A stretch of 64,000 nucleotides of DNA from a bacterium 210917-SL.2.15 (GCA_020555605.1 JAJCJC010000004.1:76204-140203), one strand, 5' to 3'. Shown: positions 46,036 through 54,722, numbered from the stretch's first letter. Notes: generated from the sequence alone by a model not told the origin. Numbers and translations are program-made.

Positions 46036-46926
46036 TTATAGAGCGAACGATTCATAATCCACGCAGCCCGTCTCCGGCAGCTCCCGGCAGCAAAGCACCG
46101 CTACCGCACCAGGGCCAATGTGGCAGGACACGCTCAGCGATAGCGGATCCATATAAACAGGATACCCCGGGAAACGCGCCTTCACCTCTTCGATCCAGGC
46201 TTCGCCTTCTTCCCGCGAGCAGGTGTAAGCGCCGCGGATATACATGCTCTGCCCGGCAAAGCGGCCGTTCAAATCCTTCTCCAGCGCGTCCAACATGGTC
46301 TTTTTGGCCTGTTTCAGGCCCCGTACTTTGGCAAAAGCGTCCAACTTTTCACCCTGGATCTGCAACACGGGTTTGATGTTCAGCACCGCGGCGAACGTCG
46401 CCGCTGCCGGCGTGATACGCCCGCCTTTTTTGAGGTATTTCAACGTATCCAGAGTGATATAAATGCTGGCCTGCCGGCCGTCCCGCTCCAGGATCTCCTG
46501 AATACGGCTGCCCTCATAACCCTTTTGCGCCAGCACAACTGCATCCAGCACAGACTGTTTCATCGACCAGGAAATGCGCTGATTGTCCACCACAAAAACG
46601 CGGCCCTCATAGTCCTGCGAAAGCATTTTGGCCGTTTCACAGGAACTGCTCAAGCCGCTGGACATGGGGATGTACAACACCTCGTCATACTCCTCCAGCG
46701 CCTTATCCCACAAGTTCAAAACCGCCTCCGGCGTCGGCTGCGACGTTTTGACATCTGCATTCTGTGCCAGGAAACGGTAAAATTCCTCCTGACTCAGGGT
46801 AATATCTTCATAATACAGTTCGTCATTGATAAAAAACGGCATCGGCAACACAGCAATCCCCAGCTTCTTTGCCTCCGCCTGGGTAATACCGCTGTTGCTG
46901 TCCGTAATCACTGCAACTTTTTTCAT
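46036..46926 (-). CDS. DegV-family fatty acid-binding protein
   Basis: The 296-residue protein has the DegV N-terminus VAVITDSNSGITQAEAKKLG and the fatty-acid-binding core with MSSGLSSSCETAKMLSQDY. DegV/FakB proteins present fatty acids to the FakA kinase. The ATG at 46926 follows GGGAAGGGATC. No fakA is in the window. Confidence 0.9.
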   Translation of the reverse strand: MKKVAVITDSNSGITQAEAKKLGIAVLPMPFFINDELYYEDITLSQEEFYRFLAQNADVKTSQPTPEAVLNLWDKALEEYDEVLYIPMSSGLSSSCETAKMLSQDYEGRVFVVDNQRISWSMKQSVLDAVVLAQKGYEGSRIQEILERDGRQASIYITLDTLKYLKKGGRITPAAATFAAVLNIKPVLQIQGEKLDAFAKVRGLKQAKKTMLDALEKDLNGRFAGQSMYIRGAYTCSREEGEAWIEEVKARFPGYPVYMDPLSLSVSCHIGPGAVAVLCCRELPETGCVDYESFAL

Positions 46927-47047
46927 GGATAGATCCCTTCCCTCATCGCCCAAATTGGCAAAGCACTCTCTGTCACATCCGTCTCCGGCGAACAAACCGT
47001 CCGCAAACCGCCGCCCGGCGGGCAGCGCACGGATCGTATATGTAGTT

Positions 47048-47075
47048 ATTGTAACACATTTATCAAAATATACAA
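47048..47075 (-). promoter_or_regulatory. Putative promoter of the DegV gene
   Basis: On the minus strand TTGTAT and TACAAT are separated by 16 bases, about 120 bases upstream of the start. Confidence 0.5.
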
Positions 47076-47201
47076 GAGCTGCCCCGGCGAAATTTCCCAC
47101 GGTACGCCACTCCAAAACAAAATATAAAAACGAGATATCAAAAGAAAAACAGCGTTATAAAGAGATATTAAGAGAATCTAATGAAAAACCTTATTTTTTT
47201 G

Positions 47202-47230
47202 TTGACATACGGTACGCCGCGTGGTATAAA
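47202..47230 (+). promoter_or_regulatory. Promoter of rplM-rpsI
   Basis: TTGACA and TATAAA are separated by 17 bases. Confidence 0.85.
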
Positions 47231-47237
47231 TAAACAT

Positions 47238-47268
47238 GCTTTCCATGCTGATGGAAAGCTTTTGCACT
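47238..47268 (+). promoter_or_regulatory. Probable L13 leader hairpin
   Basis: GCTTTCCAT and ATGGAAAGC form a perfect 9-bp stem with a four-base loop, followed by TTTTGCACTG, directly after the promoter. Its position fits the ribosomal-protein L13 leader by which L13 represses its own operon. Confidence 0.5.
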
Positions 47269-47308
47269 GTTTTCAAAAGGAAATTCAAATAAACGGAGGA
47301 AAATCAAT

Positions 47309-47740
47309 ATGTCCACTTATATGGCAAAAATGGGCGAAACCGTCCGCAAGTGGTATATTCTGGACGCCGCCGGCAAGCCCCTGGGCAAGACCGCTGTGGT
47401 GGCCGCCGACCTGCTGCGCGGCAAGCGCAAGCCCGAGTATACCCCCCACGCCGACTGCGGCGATAACGTAATCATCATCAACGCGGCCCAGGCCGTGCTG
47501 ACCGGCAAAAAGGGCACCCAGAAGTTCTACCGCACCCACTCTGGCTGGGTGGGCGGCCTGAAGGAAACCCCCTACCGCATCCTGATGAAGGAGCAGCCCC
47601 AGACGGCCATGCGTGTGGCGGTCCGCGGCATGCTGCCCAAGAACTCCCTGAGCCGCGCATCCCTGTCCCGTCTGCACATCTATGCAGATGCAAACTTCGA
47701 GCAGCAGGCCCAAAAGCCTGAGGCTTATGCAGTCGACTAA
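47309..47740 (+). CDS. rplM: Ribosomal protein L13
   Basis: The 143-residue protein is a typical bacterial L13 (WYILDAAGKPLGKTAVVAAD; VRGMLPKNSLSRASLSRLHI) that helps build the 50S subunit. GGAGG precedes the ATG. rpsI follows 16 bases later. Confidence 0.97.
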   Translation: MSTYMAKMGETVRKWYILDAAGKPLGKTAVVAADLLRGKRKPEYTPHADCGDNVIIINAAQAVLTGKKGTQKFYRTHSGWVGGLKETPYRILMKEQPQTAMRVAVRGMLPKNSLSRASLSRLHIYADANFEQQAQKPEAYAVD

Positions 47741-47756
47741 TAGGAGGTAGACGAGA

Positions 47757-48161
47757 ATGTATACGAGCAAAAAGCCTTATATGTACGGTACCGGCAGAAG
47801 AAAGTCCTCTGTTGCCCGCGTCCACCTGTTTGAGGGCGGCAACGGCACCATCACCATCAACGGCCGTGACATTGACGAATATTTTGGCCTGGAGACCCTG
47901 AAAATGGTTGTCCGTCAGCCCTTGGAAGCCACCGGCACTGTGGGCAAGGTGGACATCTCCGCCACGGTCACCGGCGGCGGCGTTTCCGGCCAGGCCGGCG
48001 CGCTGCGCCACGGTATTGCCCGCGCCCTGCTGAGCGTGGATCCCGCATACCGCACCATTCTGAAGCAGGCCGGTTTCCTGACCCGCGATCCCAGAATGAA
48101 AGAACGTAAAAAGTACGGTCTCAAAGCCGCACGTCGTGCTCCCCAGTTCTCCAAGCGCTAA
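47757..48161 (+). CDS. rpsI: Ribosomal protein S9
   Basis: The 134-residue protein is a typical S9, with the N-terminal [20 protein letters not shown] and the C-terminal tail ending RRAPQFSKR that reaches the ribosomal P site. TAGGAGG precedes the start. The last codons double as the attachment site of the mobile element that begins here; the gene stays intact because the integration keeps the FSKR-stop sequence. Confidence 0.97.
   Translation: MYTSKKPYMYGTGRRKSSVARVHLFEGGNGTITINGRDIDEYFGLETLKMVVRQPLEATGTVGKVDISATVTGGGVSGQAGALRHGIARALLSVDPAYRTILKQAGFLTRDPRMKERKKYGLKAARRAPQFSKR
48145..48159 (+). other. Proposed attachment site, left (in rpsI 3' end)
   Basis: AGTTCTCCAAGCGCT, encoding part of the S9 tail FSKR, recurs at 63645-63659 as AGTTCAGCAAGCGCT. 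The tyrosine integrase gene lies next to it. Confidence 0.65.
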
Positions 48162-48320
48162 TTTTCCCTACTTCTCAGTACGTCTCACGACGTCGATTTG
48201 CAGGAAAATTCAGTACTTTTGGAGCTGTGCGTGGTTCTCGAAAGTGGTCCGTTTTGCTTCGTAAGAAGCAAGCAAGGAGCACACAAGGAACAAGAATCGC
48301 AAGCGAAAAAAGCCTTATGA

Positions 48321-48361
48321 AGCAGGAGATCATTCCGCAAGGAGTGCATCTCCTGCTTTTT
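48321..48361 (+). terminator. Terminator at the left end of the element
   Basis: AGCAGGAGAT and ATCTCCTGCT form a stem with an inner ATTCC/GGAGT pairing, followed by TTTTTT. It can end rpsI transcripts before the integrase gene. Confidence 0.85.
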
Positions 48362-48389
48362 TGTGCTGCACGGCTTTTCCTTCTTCCGT

Positions 48390-49442
48390 TTAGATCTTGT
48401 TGATTGCCTCCACCAGTGTTTCAATATCCAGGTGGGTGTAGACACGTTCGGTGAGCGTCATGGCACCGGAGTGTCCCACAATCTTCTTGATCATGGTTTG
48501 GTCTACATGGGCCTCTGTCAGCATGGAGATGCAGGTATGCCGGGTACAGTGCGGCGTCTGGTCATATCCAAGCTGCTCCATCAGGGGCGTGAAGTAACTG
48601 TCGTAGTAGTTCCTGTAATCAAAGTGCTTTTGATCCGGTGTGTGGAGCAGGTATTCACACTGAGAACCTTCGTACCACGCTTTGTAGAATGGCAGCACCT
48701 TGTCGGCAATAGGAACTTTACGCAGGCCATTTTCGGTTTTGCTGGCGATCACATCAAAGTACTGTTCTTCCAAATGTACGTTTTCCTTCTTTAAGTCGAG
48801 GAACTCCGAGATGCGGCAACCGTTGTAGATCAGCATCAGCACGATCTGATAGTACGGGTCCTCTGTAAGCTCCCACAGGCGGGCAATCTGCTCCTTTGTG
48901 AATTTGTTCCGGTCACGCTTGTTGGGGTTCTTATCCTTGTACCGACTCAAATCTACAAACTCGGAGTAATCCTTGTTGCAGATGTCGTTTTTCATGGCGT
49001 AGGCGTACAGTTGGTTGAACAGCCCCTTGAGTTTTTTCAGGGTGGGGTAATTCTTCCCGCAGGTGTCCACCACAAATTGGAGGTCCATCAGCCGAATATC
49101 CCGAAACACCTTGTTGTAAAGTGTTCCGCACACCCGATAGGACGCCTCATAGCCTTTTACGTTTGACTTGGAGATGGTGGGGAACTTCTCCTTTGACCAG
49201 CGTTCATAGACCTCCTGGAAGGTGGCTTTGGATGCCTTGATGTCAAAGGGGTTGTTGTTGTACTCCGCCAGCATTTGCAGCCCCTCTGCTCTGGTTGCCG
49301 CATAGCCGATGGTGATTTGTTCCTGAACAGACTTTCCTGTTTCAGGGTTGACGTGCCACCCTACCGTTTTCCTCACTGCATAGGGCCTTCTTCGCTTTCC
49401 GGACATTTTCTTGACACTTCCATATCCGTTGGGTAATCTCAA
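48390..49442 (-). CDS. Tyrosine site-specific integrase
   Basis: The 350-residue phage-type integrase inserts and, with an excisionase, removes the element. The catalytic residues fit the arginine in NGCRISEFLDLK, His298 and Arg301 in HCTRHTCISML, His324 in VGHSGAMT and the nucleophile Tyr335 in RVYTHLD. An N-terminal arm-binding region and a SAM-like core-binding domain precede the catalytic domain. The TTG start at 49442 follows AAAGGAAG at a long spacing. It points toward rpsI, the insertion target. Confidence 0.95.
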   Translation of the reverse strand: MRLPNGYGSVKKMSGKRRRPYAVRKTVGWHVNPETGKSVQEQITIGYAATRAEGLQMLAEYNNNPFDIKASKATFQEVYERWSKEKFPTISKSNVKGYEASYRVCGTLYNKVFRDIRLMDLQFVVDTCGKNYPTLKKLKGLFNQLYAYAMKNDICNKDYSEFVDLSRYKDKNPNKRDRNKFTKEQIARLWELTEDPYYQIVLMLIYNGCRISEFLDLKKENVHLEEQYFDVIASKTENGLRKVPIADKVLPFYKAWYEGSQCEYLLHTPDQKHFDYRNYYDSYFTPLMEQLGYDQTPHCTRHTCISMLTEAHVDQTMIKKIVGHSGAMTLTERVYTHLDIETLVEAINKI

Positions 49443-49509
49443 AAAATCTCAAACTTCCTTTCTCCCAGCGTTTGAATTAAATTTGATAAAGGGTATGCAA
49501 CACCCTCTG

Positions 49510-50136
49510 TTACTCCTGGTCGCCGTTTTCCTCGGCGGCCTTTTTCATTTTCTCCAGCATCTGCCGATCCAGTTCGTTGCGCCGCTGAATGCGCTCCAAA
49601 TCGGAGAGGACTTCCACTTCCTTATCCTGCAGCTTGGCATCTGCGTAGTAGGCTAGTTCTTTTTCAATCCAGCGGTCAAAGGATTCCTGATCGGTCCAAT
49701 AGGTTTCCAGCTTTTCACGTTCGTCCCGGAACTCTTCCAAAATCAGACACAGAGAATCATTCATCTCGGCGGAGTGGTCATTTCCTTTGAATTTCAGGGA
49801 GCAGGACCATTCTTCGCTGTGGGGCGGGCGCTGGACGTCGATCTCGAACCGGATACCGGCCTTCTTGTTTAATTGGTAAAGAACCGCAATCACATCAGAC
49901 AGGCTGTCCAACTGGATTTCAGGTTTCTGGTAGCCAATCAGGTCTGCCGGAGATATGTTTAAGATTTTGGCGATGGCATTGATCATCGCTATGGATGGCT
50001 CAATTTCACCGCTTTCGTATTTTTGAACTGTGCGCATCGTCTTGTCCAGACGCTGTGCCAGCTCTGTTTGGCTCAAGTGAGCGGCCTTGCGGGCTGCCTT
50101 GATTCTCTCGCCAATTTCAGCTGGGTTGCTGTGCAT
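49510..50136 (-). CDS. XRE-family repressor of the mobile element
   Basis: The 208-residue protein has an N-terminal Cro/C1 helix-turn-helix (LSQTELAQRLDKTMRTVQKY near residues 21-40) and a long acidic, helical C-terminal part. I start at the ATG at 50136 after CGAGGTGATGACA. It is divergent from the small DNA-binding gene, with paired operators between them, and is the probable master repressor of the element. No peptidase motif for self-cleavage is seen. Confidence 0.88.
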   Translation of the reverse strand: MHSNPAEIGERIKAARKAAHLSQTELAQRLDKTMRTVQKYESGEIEPSIAMINAIAKILNISPADLIGYQKPEIQLDSLSDVIAVLYQLNKKAGIRFEIDVQRPPHSEEWSCSLKFKGNDHSAEMNDSLCLILEEFRDEREKLETYWTDQESFDRWIEKELAYYADAKLQDKEVEVLSDLERIQRRNELDRQMLEKMKKAAEENGDQE

Positions 50137-50154
50137 TGTCATCACCTCGTTTGT

Positions 50155-50183
50155 ATTGTAACACGAAGTCGTGCGAATTACAA
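50155..50183 (-). promoter_or_regulatory. Promoter of the XRE repressor
   Basis: On the minus strand TTGTAA and TACAAT are separated by 17 bases; a CACGAAGTCGTG palindrome (50162-50173) lies between the boxes and may be an autoregulatory site. Confidence 0.65.
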
Positions 50184-50190
50184 GGTCGTA

Positions 50191-50211
50191 ATACGAATAA
50201 TTTTTTCGTAT
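50191..50211. promoter_or_regulatory. Operator 1, ATACGAA-N7-TTCGTAT
   Basis: A perfect 7-bp inverted repeat with a 7-base spacer, just upstream of the rightward -35 box. The same architecture recurs exactly 60 bases downstream. Confidence 0.75.
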
Positions 50212-50217
50212 TTAGTG

Positions 50218-50246
50218 TTGACAAGCCGTTCTGGAGGGTTTATAAT
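50218..50246 (+). promoter_or_regulatory. Consensus rightward promoter
   Basis: TTGACA and TATAAT with a 17-base spacer, fully consensus, lie between the two operators and drive the small gene and probably the replication/mobilization genes. Confidence 0.88.
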
Positions 50247-50250
50247 CAAA

Positions 50251-50271
50251 ATACGAACTAACAATTCGTAT
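50251..50271. promoter_or_regulatory. Operator 2, ATACGAA-N7-TTCGTAT
   Basis: A second perfect inverted repeat with the same half-sites and spacer as operator 1, placed at the transcription start region. Confidence 0.75.
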
Positions 50272-50295
50272 ATCGGCAACAAGGAGGTCATTCAC

Positions 50296-50529
50296 ATGGA
50301 GAAGAAAGTTTATGTCGAACTCCCGCCCTTCACCGGACGCAATGTCCCCATCACCGAGATTGCAGCCGCCATGCACAAGGATGCCCAGTATGTGCGCATT
50401 GGTTTGCAGCAGGGAATCCTGAAATTCGGCTATGCGATCAAGCTGGAAAACTCCAACGAGTACAACTACTACTGCCCCGACAGAAAGGTGTGGGAGGAAA
50501 TTGGATACTTCCAGCCGGAAACTGCATAA
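50296..50529 (+). CDS. Small excisionase-like protein
   Basis: The 77-residue protein (VPITEIAAAMHKDAQYVRIG then LQQGILKFGYAIKLEN) has the look of a winged-helix excisionase or MerR-like DNA-binding protein: a helix-turn-helix of the type that reads K(D/S)xQxVR followed by a short wing. AAGGAGG precedes the ATG. As the first gene after the repressed consensus promoter and divergent from the repressor, it is a good candidate for the directionality factor. Function is inferred. Confidence 0.6.
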   Translation: MEKKVYVELPPFTGRNVPITEIAAAMHKDAQYVRIGLQQGILKFGYAIKLENSNEYNYYCPDRKVWEEIGYFQPETA

Positions 50530-50580
50530 AAAAAGAGCCCTCATCCTGGCAGATGAGAACTCTTGGCGGACAGTACAAAC

Positions 50581-50634
50581 GGCAGCTGCCGTGTGACTAT
50601 CACTCAGCAAGGATATTATAACACGACAGCTGCC
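50581..50634. repeat. Long imperfect inverted repeat upstream of the primase gene
   Basis: GGCAGCTGCCGTGT (50581-50594) and ACACGACAGCTGCC (50621-50634) are complementary at 13 of 14 positions, separated by 26 AT-richer bases. A second hairpin (CTCATC/GATGAG, 50543-50560) lies just before. It could be a regulatory hairpin or part of a replication origin. Confidence 0.6.
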
Positions 50635-50666
50635 AAATTCAACAATTATTTAAGGAGGAACAGAAT

Positions 50667-52976
50667 TTGACAGCTTTACCAGACAGCATCATACAAAATG
50701 GTCTGTTCTGCTGCTGGAAGTACGAGGAACGGAATGGGAGGAAAACGAAGGTGCCATACCAGCCGGAAACCGGCCTGGGAGCGAAAAGCAATGATCCTTA
50801 CAGCTTCGTACCTTATAAAACAGCAGTGCAGGCCAGTGGATATGATGGCATCGGAATTGGCATTTTCAACGGTATCTGTGCGATTGATCTGGACAACTGC
50901 GTTTCGGACAGCGGCTATTACACACAGACCGCCGCAGAAATTGTAGCCTTAATGCACAGCTATACCGAGTACAGCCCCAGCGGAAACGGTCTGCATATTC
51001 TCTTTTCGGCAAAAGGGTTTCAGTATGATACCAAGCGATTCTATATTATGAACCATCAGGCCGGAATCGAGGTTTATGTGGCGGGAGCAACCAACAAATA
51101 TGTCACCGTGACCGGAAACCGCTGTGAGGATTATGAGTATGGTGACCGGACCCAGGAGCTGCAAGTGTTACTGGACAAGTTCATGCGCAGGACAGAGGTA
51201 GGCGCAGAAAATGCAATAAATGCAAAAAACTCTGGTTTAAGCATGGAGCAGCTTCTGCAACTGGCAAAAAGCAGTAAGAATGGGGCAGCGTTCACAGCCC
51301 TTTGGAACGGTTCGTTGGAGGGATATTCGTCCCCATCAGAGGCAGATCTGGCACTGTGCAGTCATCTCGCCTTTTGGACAGGACGGGATGCTGCCAAGAT
51401 GGACACTATGTTCCGGCAGTCGGGATTGATGCGGGATAAATGGGACCGGCAGCAATCCGGCACAACGTATGGTGCAATCACCATTCAGAAGGCAATCGAG
51501 CATTGCCGGGAGATTTACACTCCAAAAGCGGAGCCGTCACCGGTTTTTCAACCTATTGTTCCGCTGACGCCACAGTGGAGTGATCTGCCTGCATTTCCGG
51601 TAGACGCTCTCCCGGATGTGATTCGAAATTATGTGAGTGCGGTGGCCGAACACAGTCAGACTGCCCCGGACATGGCAGCGGTGATCAGCCTGGGTGTGCT
51701 GGCAACCTGCTTACAAGGGAAATACAAGATAGAGGGAACGCCGGGATACTGTGAGCCTTTGAGCTTGTACACAGTGGTGATCGCCGCACCGGGGGAGCGA
51801 AAGTCCAGCGTCATGCGGGATATGACCACATTCCTTTATGAATATGAGCAGGAATATAACAAGGCGCACAGCATGGAAATACGGGAAAACCATTCGCAGC
51901 GGGAATCTATGGAGCGCCAGATCTCCGGTCTGCAAAAGAAGCTGGAGCGCAAGGAAAGCCGGGAAATGGAGTTGGAGCTGCGGCAACTTCAGGAACAGCT
52001 GGAAGAAATTCCAGAACTAAAGCCGGTTCGCTTTTTTGCGGACGATTGTTCCAGTGAAGCGCTGACCAGCTTGATGGCGGCCAACAACGGAGTATTCTCC
52101 GTGATCTCCACCGAGGGCGGTATCTTTGACATCATGGCCGGACGGTATTCCAACAAATCCAACATTGATGTCTGGCTGAAAGGTCATTGTGGAGATGCCA
52201 TTTATGTGGATCGAATGACCCGTGAAGCAGAGTGCATCATGCACCCGGCACTGTCAGCTATCCTCTCTATTCAACCCAGTGTGCTGGATGAAATCATGTC
52301 CAATACCACCATGACCGGGCGGGGCTTGATTGCCCGCTTCCTGTATGCATCCCCGCCGTCCAGAATTGGCAGCCGAGTCTTTCGTACCCAGCCGATCCCG
52401 CCCGAAGTAATCGCCGCTTACCGCAGCTTGATTTTTCGCCTGATGGCTCTGCCGATTGGTGGGGATGCCCAGACGGTGCACCTTTCCGAAAAAGCCTTTG
52501 ACCTAATGGCTGATTATTTTCAGGAGCATGAGAAGTTTCTGGTTGGCGAGGGGCAGGCAATTTCCGATTGGGCGAGCAAATATATCGGTGCAGTACTCCG
52601 GATTGCGGGACTGCTGCATTGCGCTGATATGGAAGATGAGAAAGCAGAAGTGACAGCTTCTACGATGAGCAAGGCGATTCAGATCGGCAAATACTTTCTG
52701 GCTCATTCCACCTACGCCTATTCCATGATGGGCACTGACTTAACCATCCAGAAAGCCAAATTTGTCTTGGCAAAGCTGAAAAAGAAGAACGTATCGGTGA
52801 TCAAGCGTTCTGAGCTTTTTCAGATGTGTCGGGGAAAGTTCTTCAAGAAAACGGAGGAGATTTTTCCGACACTGGAACTGTTGGAGGGACATGGATACAT
52901 CCGGTTGGAAGAACCAGAACGCCAGTCGGTGGGCAGACCAGCCGATGTGAAAATCATTGTGAACCCCGCCGCATGA
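50667..52976 (+). CDS. Primase-helicase-like replication protein (DUF3987)
   Basis: The 769-residue protein joins a phage-type primase/polymerase N-terminus (GIGIFNGICAIDLDNCVSDS; YSPSGNGLHILFSAKG) to a DUF3987 helicase-like region with a coiled-coil insertion (residues about 395-450) and an ATP-binding-like stretch TVVIAAPGERKSSVM. Such proteins start replication of mobilizable elements after excision. The start is a TTG at 50667 about nine bases after AAGGAGG. The relaxase gene follows after the oriT region. Confidence 0.85.
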   Translation: MTALPDSIIQNGLFCCWKYEERNGRKTKVPYQPETGLGAKSNDPYSFVPYKTAVQASGYDGIGIGIFNGICAIDLDNCVSDSGYYTQTAAEIVALMHSYTEYSPSGNGLHILFSAKGFQYDTKRFYIMNHQAGIEVYVAGATNKYVTVTGNRCEDYEYGDRTQELQVLLDKFMRRTEVGAENAINAKNSGLSMEQLLQLAKSSKNGAAFTALWNGSLEGYSSPSEADLALCSHLAFWTGRDAAKMDTMFRQSGLMRDKWDRQQSGTTYGAITIQKAIEHCREIYTPKAEPSPVFQPIVPLTPQWSDLPAFPVDALPDVIRNYVSAVAEHSQTAPDMAAVISLGVLATCLQGKYKIEGTPGYCEPLSLYTVVIAAPGERKSSVMRDMTTFLYEYEQEYNKAHSMEIRENHSQRESMERQISGLQKKLERKESREMELELRQLQEQLEEIPELKPVRFFADDCSSEALTSLMAANNGVFSVISTEGGIFDIMAGRYSNKSNIDVWLKGHCGDAIYVDRMTREAECIMHPALSAILSIQPSVLDEIMSNTTMTGRGLIARFLYASPPSRIGSRVFRTQPIPPEVIAAYRSLIFRLMALPIGGDAQTVHLSEKAFDLMADYFQEHEKFLVGEGQAISDWASKYIGAVLRIAGLLHCADMEDEKAEVTASTMSKAIQIGKYFLAHSTYAYSMMGTDLTIQKAKFVLAKLKKKNVSVIKRSELFQMCRGKFFKKTEEIFPTLELLEGHGYIRLEEPERQSVGRPADVKIIVNPAA

Positions 52977-53075
52977 AACCGCAATTTTCTGCATTTATTG
53001 CATTTCCTGCACAGAGTTGCACTCTGGTATCGCACCACCGTCCCCATCGAAAAATCCGCAGATTTGGAGATGGAT

Positions 53076-53108
53076 GGTTCGGGAGAATCCGGTGGATTTT
53101 CCCGAACC
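53076..53108. repeat. Perfect long hairpin upstream of oriT
   Basis: GGTTCGGGA (53076-53084) and TCCCGAACC (53100-53108) are exact complements; inside, AATCC and GGATT pair around GGT. The 33-base hairpin has no T-run, so it may be a single-strand origin or structure rather than a terminator. Confidence 0.6.
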
Positions 53109-53222
53109 GTGGGCGGCAGGATTGCTTACAAGAGCAAGGATGCCGACAACACCTGACTTGCTGTGTGGATAGCACACACAAGCCAGGGAGGCTCCCGCAG
53201 GAGCCGCATCACCCTCGGAGAG

Positions 53223-53270
53223 CCCACGATACTTTGCAGCCGCAGGATGAAAGTATCATAGTGGGTTATT
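53223..53270 (+). other. Putative origin of transfer (MobV/pMV158 type)
   Basis: CCCACGATACTTT (53223-53235) and AAAGTATC (53250-53257) plus GTGGG (53261-53265) form an inverted repeat ending at TAGTGGGTTATTACAC. This matches the pMV158-type oriT layout, where the relaxase nicks TAGTGTG/TTA after such a repeat. The predicted nick is between 53265 and 53266. The MobV gene starts 60 bases downstream. Confidence 0.75.
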
Positions 53271-53328
53271 ACACTTCCGCAGGAAGTGCGCCCCGGCCCG
53301 CAGGCCGTACAAACGTGAAAGGAGCTCT

Positions 53329-54591
53329 ATGGCGAGAAACGACGGGATTGACCGTACCAGTGCAAGAAACGTAAACCTGACCGCTGCCAAAATAGGCAAT
53401 GCCCAGCGGCACAACGAACGAGAAAAAGAATCCTATACCAACCCAGATATTATACCGGAACGTACATCTCAGAACATCCATTTTAAGAAGCCCACCGCCG
53501 GATATGCAGAGATGTTTGCACAGATGGAAAAGGATGGTGTAATCTCCACTCGTGGCCTGAAAACGGATGCCAACCTTTACGGGGAATTGATTTTTGATGT
53601 AAACTCCGCCTACTTCTATAACCATGGCGGATATGAGTTTGCCAAGCGATTTTATGAGGACGCTTACAGGGCTGCCATAGAGATCGTTGGCGGCGAACAG
53701 TATATTCTCTCCGCTGTTATGCACGCCGATGAGCGCAACCGGGCTATGTCCGAAGCACTGGGGCAGGATGTGTTCCACTATCATCTCCATGTGGTCTATG
53801 TCCCAGTTGTGGAGAAGCAGATCCTCTGGTCCAAGAGGTGCAAAGACAAGTCTCTTGTGGGAACAATCAAGGAAACCATTATGCAGGTGAGCAGCAGCAA
53901 AAAATGGCTGTCCAAACCGGCATTGGATGAACAGGGTGTACCTATTCTCCAGAAGAATGGCAAGCCGGTACTGCGGAAGTCTTACAGTGTCCTCCAGGAT
54001 GATTTCTTCCAAGCCATGCGCAATGCCGGATATTCTGATGTGGAGCGTGGAGAACGGGGCAGCTCCGAGGAACACTTGACCGTGACACAGTTCAAGGTGG
54101 AACGGGAACAGGAGCGATTGGAACAACTCACAGCACAAACTCAGCAGAAAGAGCAGCAGGCAGCGTCTCTGGAAAAGAAGATTGAGAATATTCAAAAACA
54201 GCAGATTGCCGTTCAGAAAGTGGAGCAAATAGAACCCCATGCAGTTCCGTTTTCCTCTAAAGTTATGCTGGATCGTTCTGAATACGAAAATCTGGCAGCT
54301 GTGGCAAAGAAGTATGTGATACAGGAGAAGAAAGAACGACACCTACAAAAGATGCTGGATGCTGCCAACAAGCTGATCTCCGAGCTAACATCCAAGGTAA
54401 CGGCACTGACCGCTGAATTGGTAGAGTATAAGTCAGTCCGTGGAAAGCTGCACACCAACGAACTGGAGCATGAAAATAGGAAGCTTCGGGATAAGCTCCG
54501 CAGCTATGAAGCGGTGATTGACCGGCATGATCTATGGCATTTGTTTGGCCGGAAGCGGTCTAAAATGGTGGCCAGAGAAGAAATCCGCTGA
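53329..54591 (+). CDS. mobV: MobV-family relaxase
   Basis: The 420-residue relaxase nicks oriT and pilots the strand during mobilization. The N-terminus ARNDGIDRTSARNVNLTA carries the pilot region; the metal and catalytic motif is HADERN at residues 132-137 and HYHLHVVYVP at 150-159. The C-terminal half is a long coiled coil (for example TQQKEQQAASLEKKIENIQK). GTGAAAGGAGCTCT precedes the ATG. The adjacent predicted oriT is of the matching type. Confidence 0.93.
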   Translation: MARNDGIDRTSARNVNLTAAKIGNAQRHNEREKESYTNPDIIPERTSQNIHFKKPTAGYAEMFAQMEKDGVISTRGLKTDANLYGELIFDVNSAYFYNHGGYEFAKRFYEDAYRAAIEIVGGEQYILSAVMHADERNRAMSEALGQDVFHYHLHVVYVPVVEKQILWSKRCKDKSLVGTIKETIMQVSSSKKWLSKPALDEQGVPILQKNGKPVLRKSYSVLQDDFFQAMRNAGYSDVERGERGSSEEHLTVTQFKVEREQERLEQLTAQTQQKEQQAASLEKKIENIQKQQIAVQKVEQIEPHAVPFSSKVMLDRSEYENLAAVAKKYVIQEKKERHLQKMLDAANKLISELTSKVTALTAELVEYKSVRGKLHTNELEHENRKLRDKLRSYEAVIDRHDLWHLFGRKRSKMVAREEIR

Positions 54592-54613
54592 TTCCCGTGT
54601 AGAACCGCAAAAT

Positions 54614-54655
54614 GGGAGCAACCCGGATGAACAGTGGTATCGTCCGGGTCCTCCC
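54614..54655 (+). terminator. Hairpin after mobV
   Basis: GGGAGCAACCCGGA and TCCGGGTCCTCCC pair with a 15-base loop, shortly after the mobV stop. The downstream sequence is only weakly T-rich. Confidence 0.55.
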
Positions 54656-54722
54656 TGCTCAAAAATTGCCATGCTTTTCTATTTCAAGAGATGAAGAAAA
54701 ATTCGGAAAGCAGAAGGTGTTC

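Noticed and set aside
53269..54342. A 357-codon open frame on the minus strand
   Set aside because: Antisense to the MobV relaxase, whose catalytic motif is clear.
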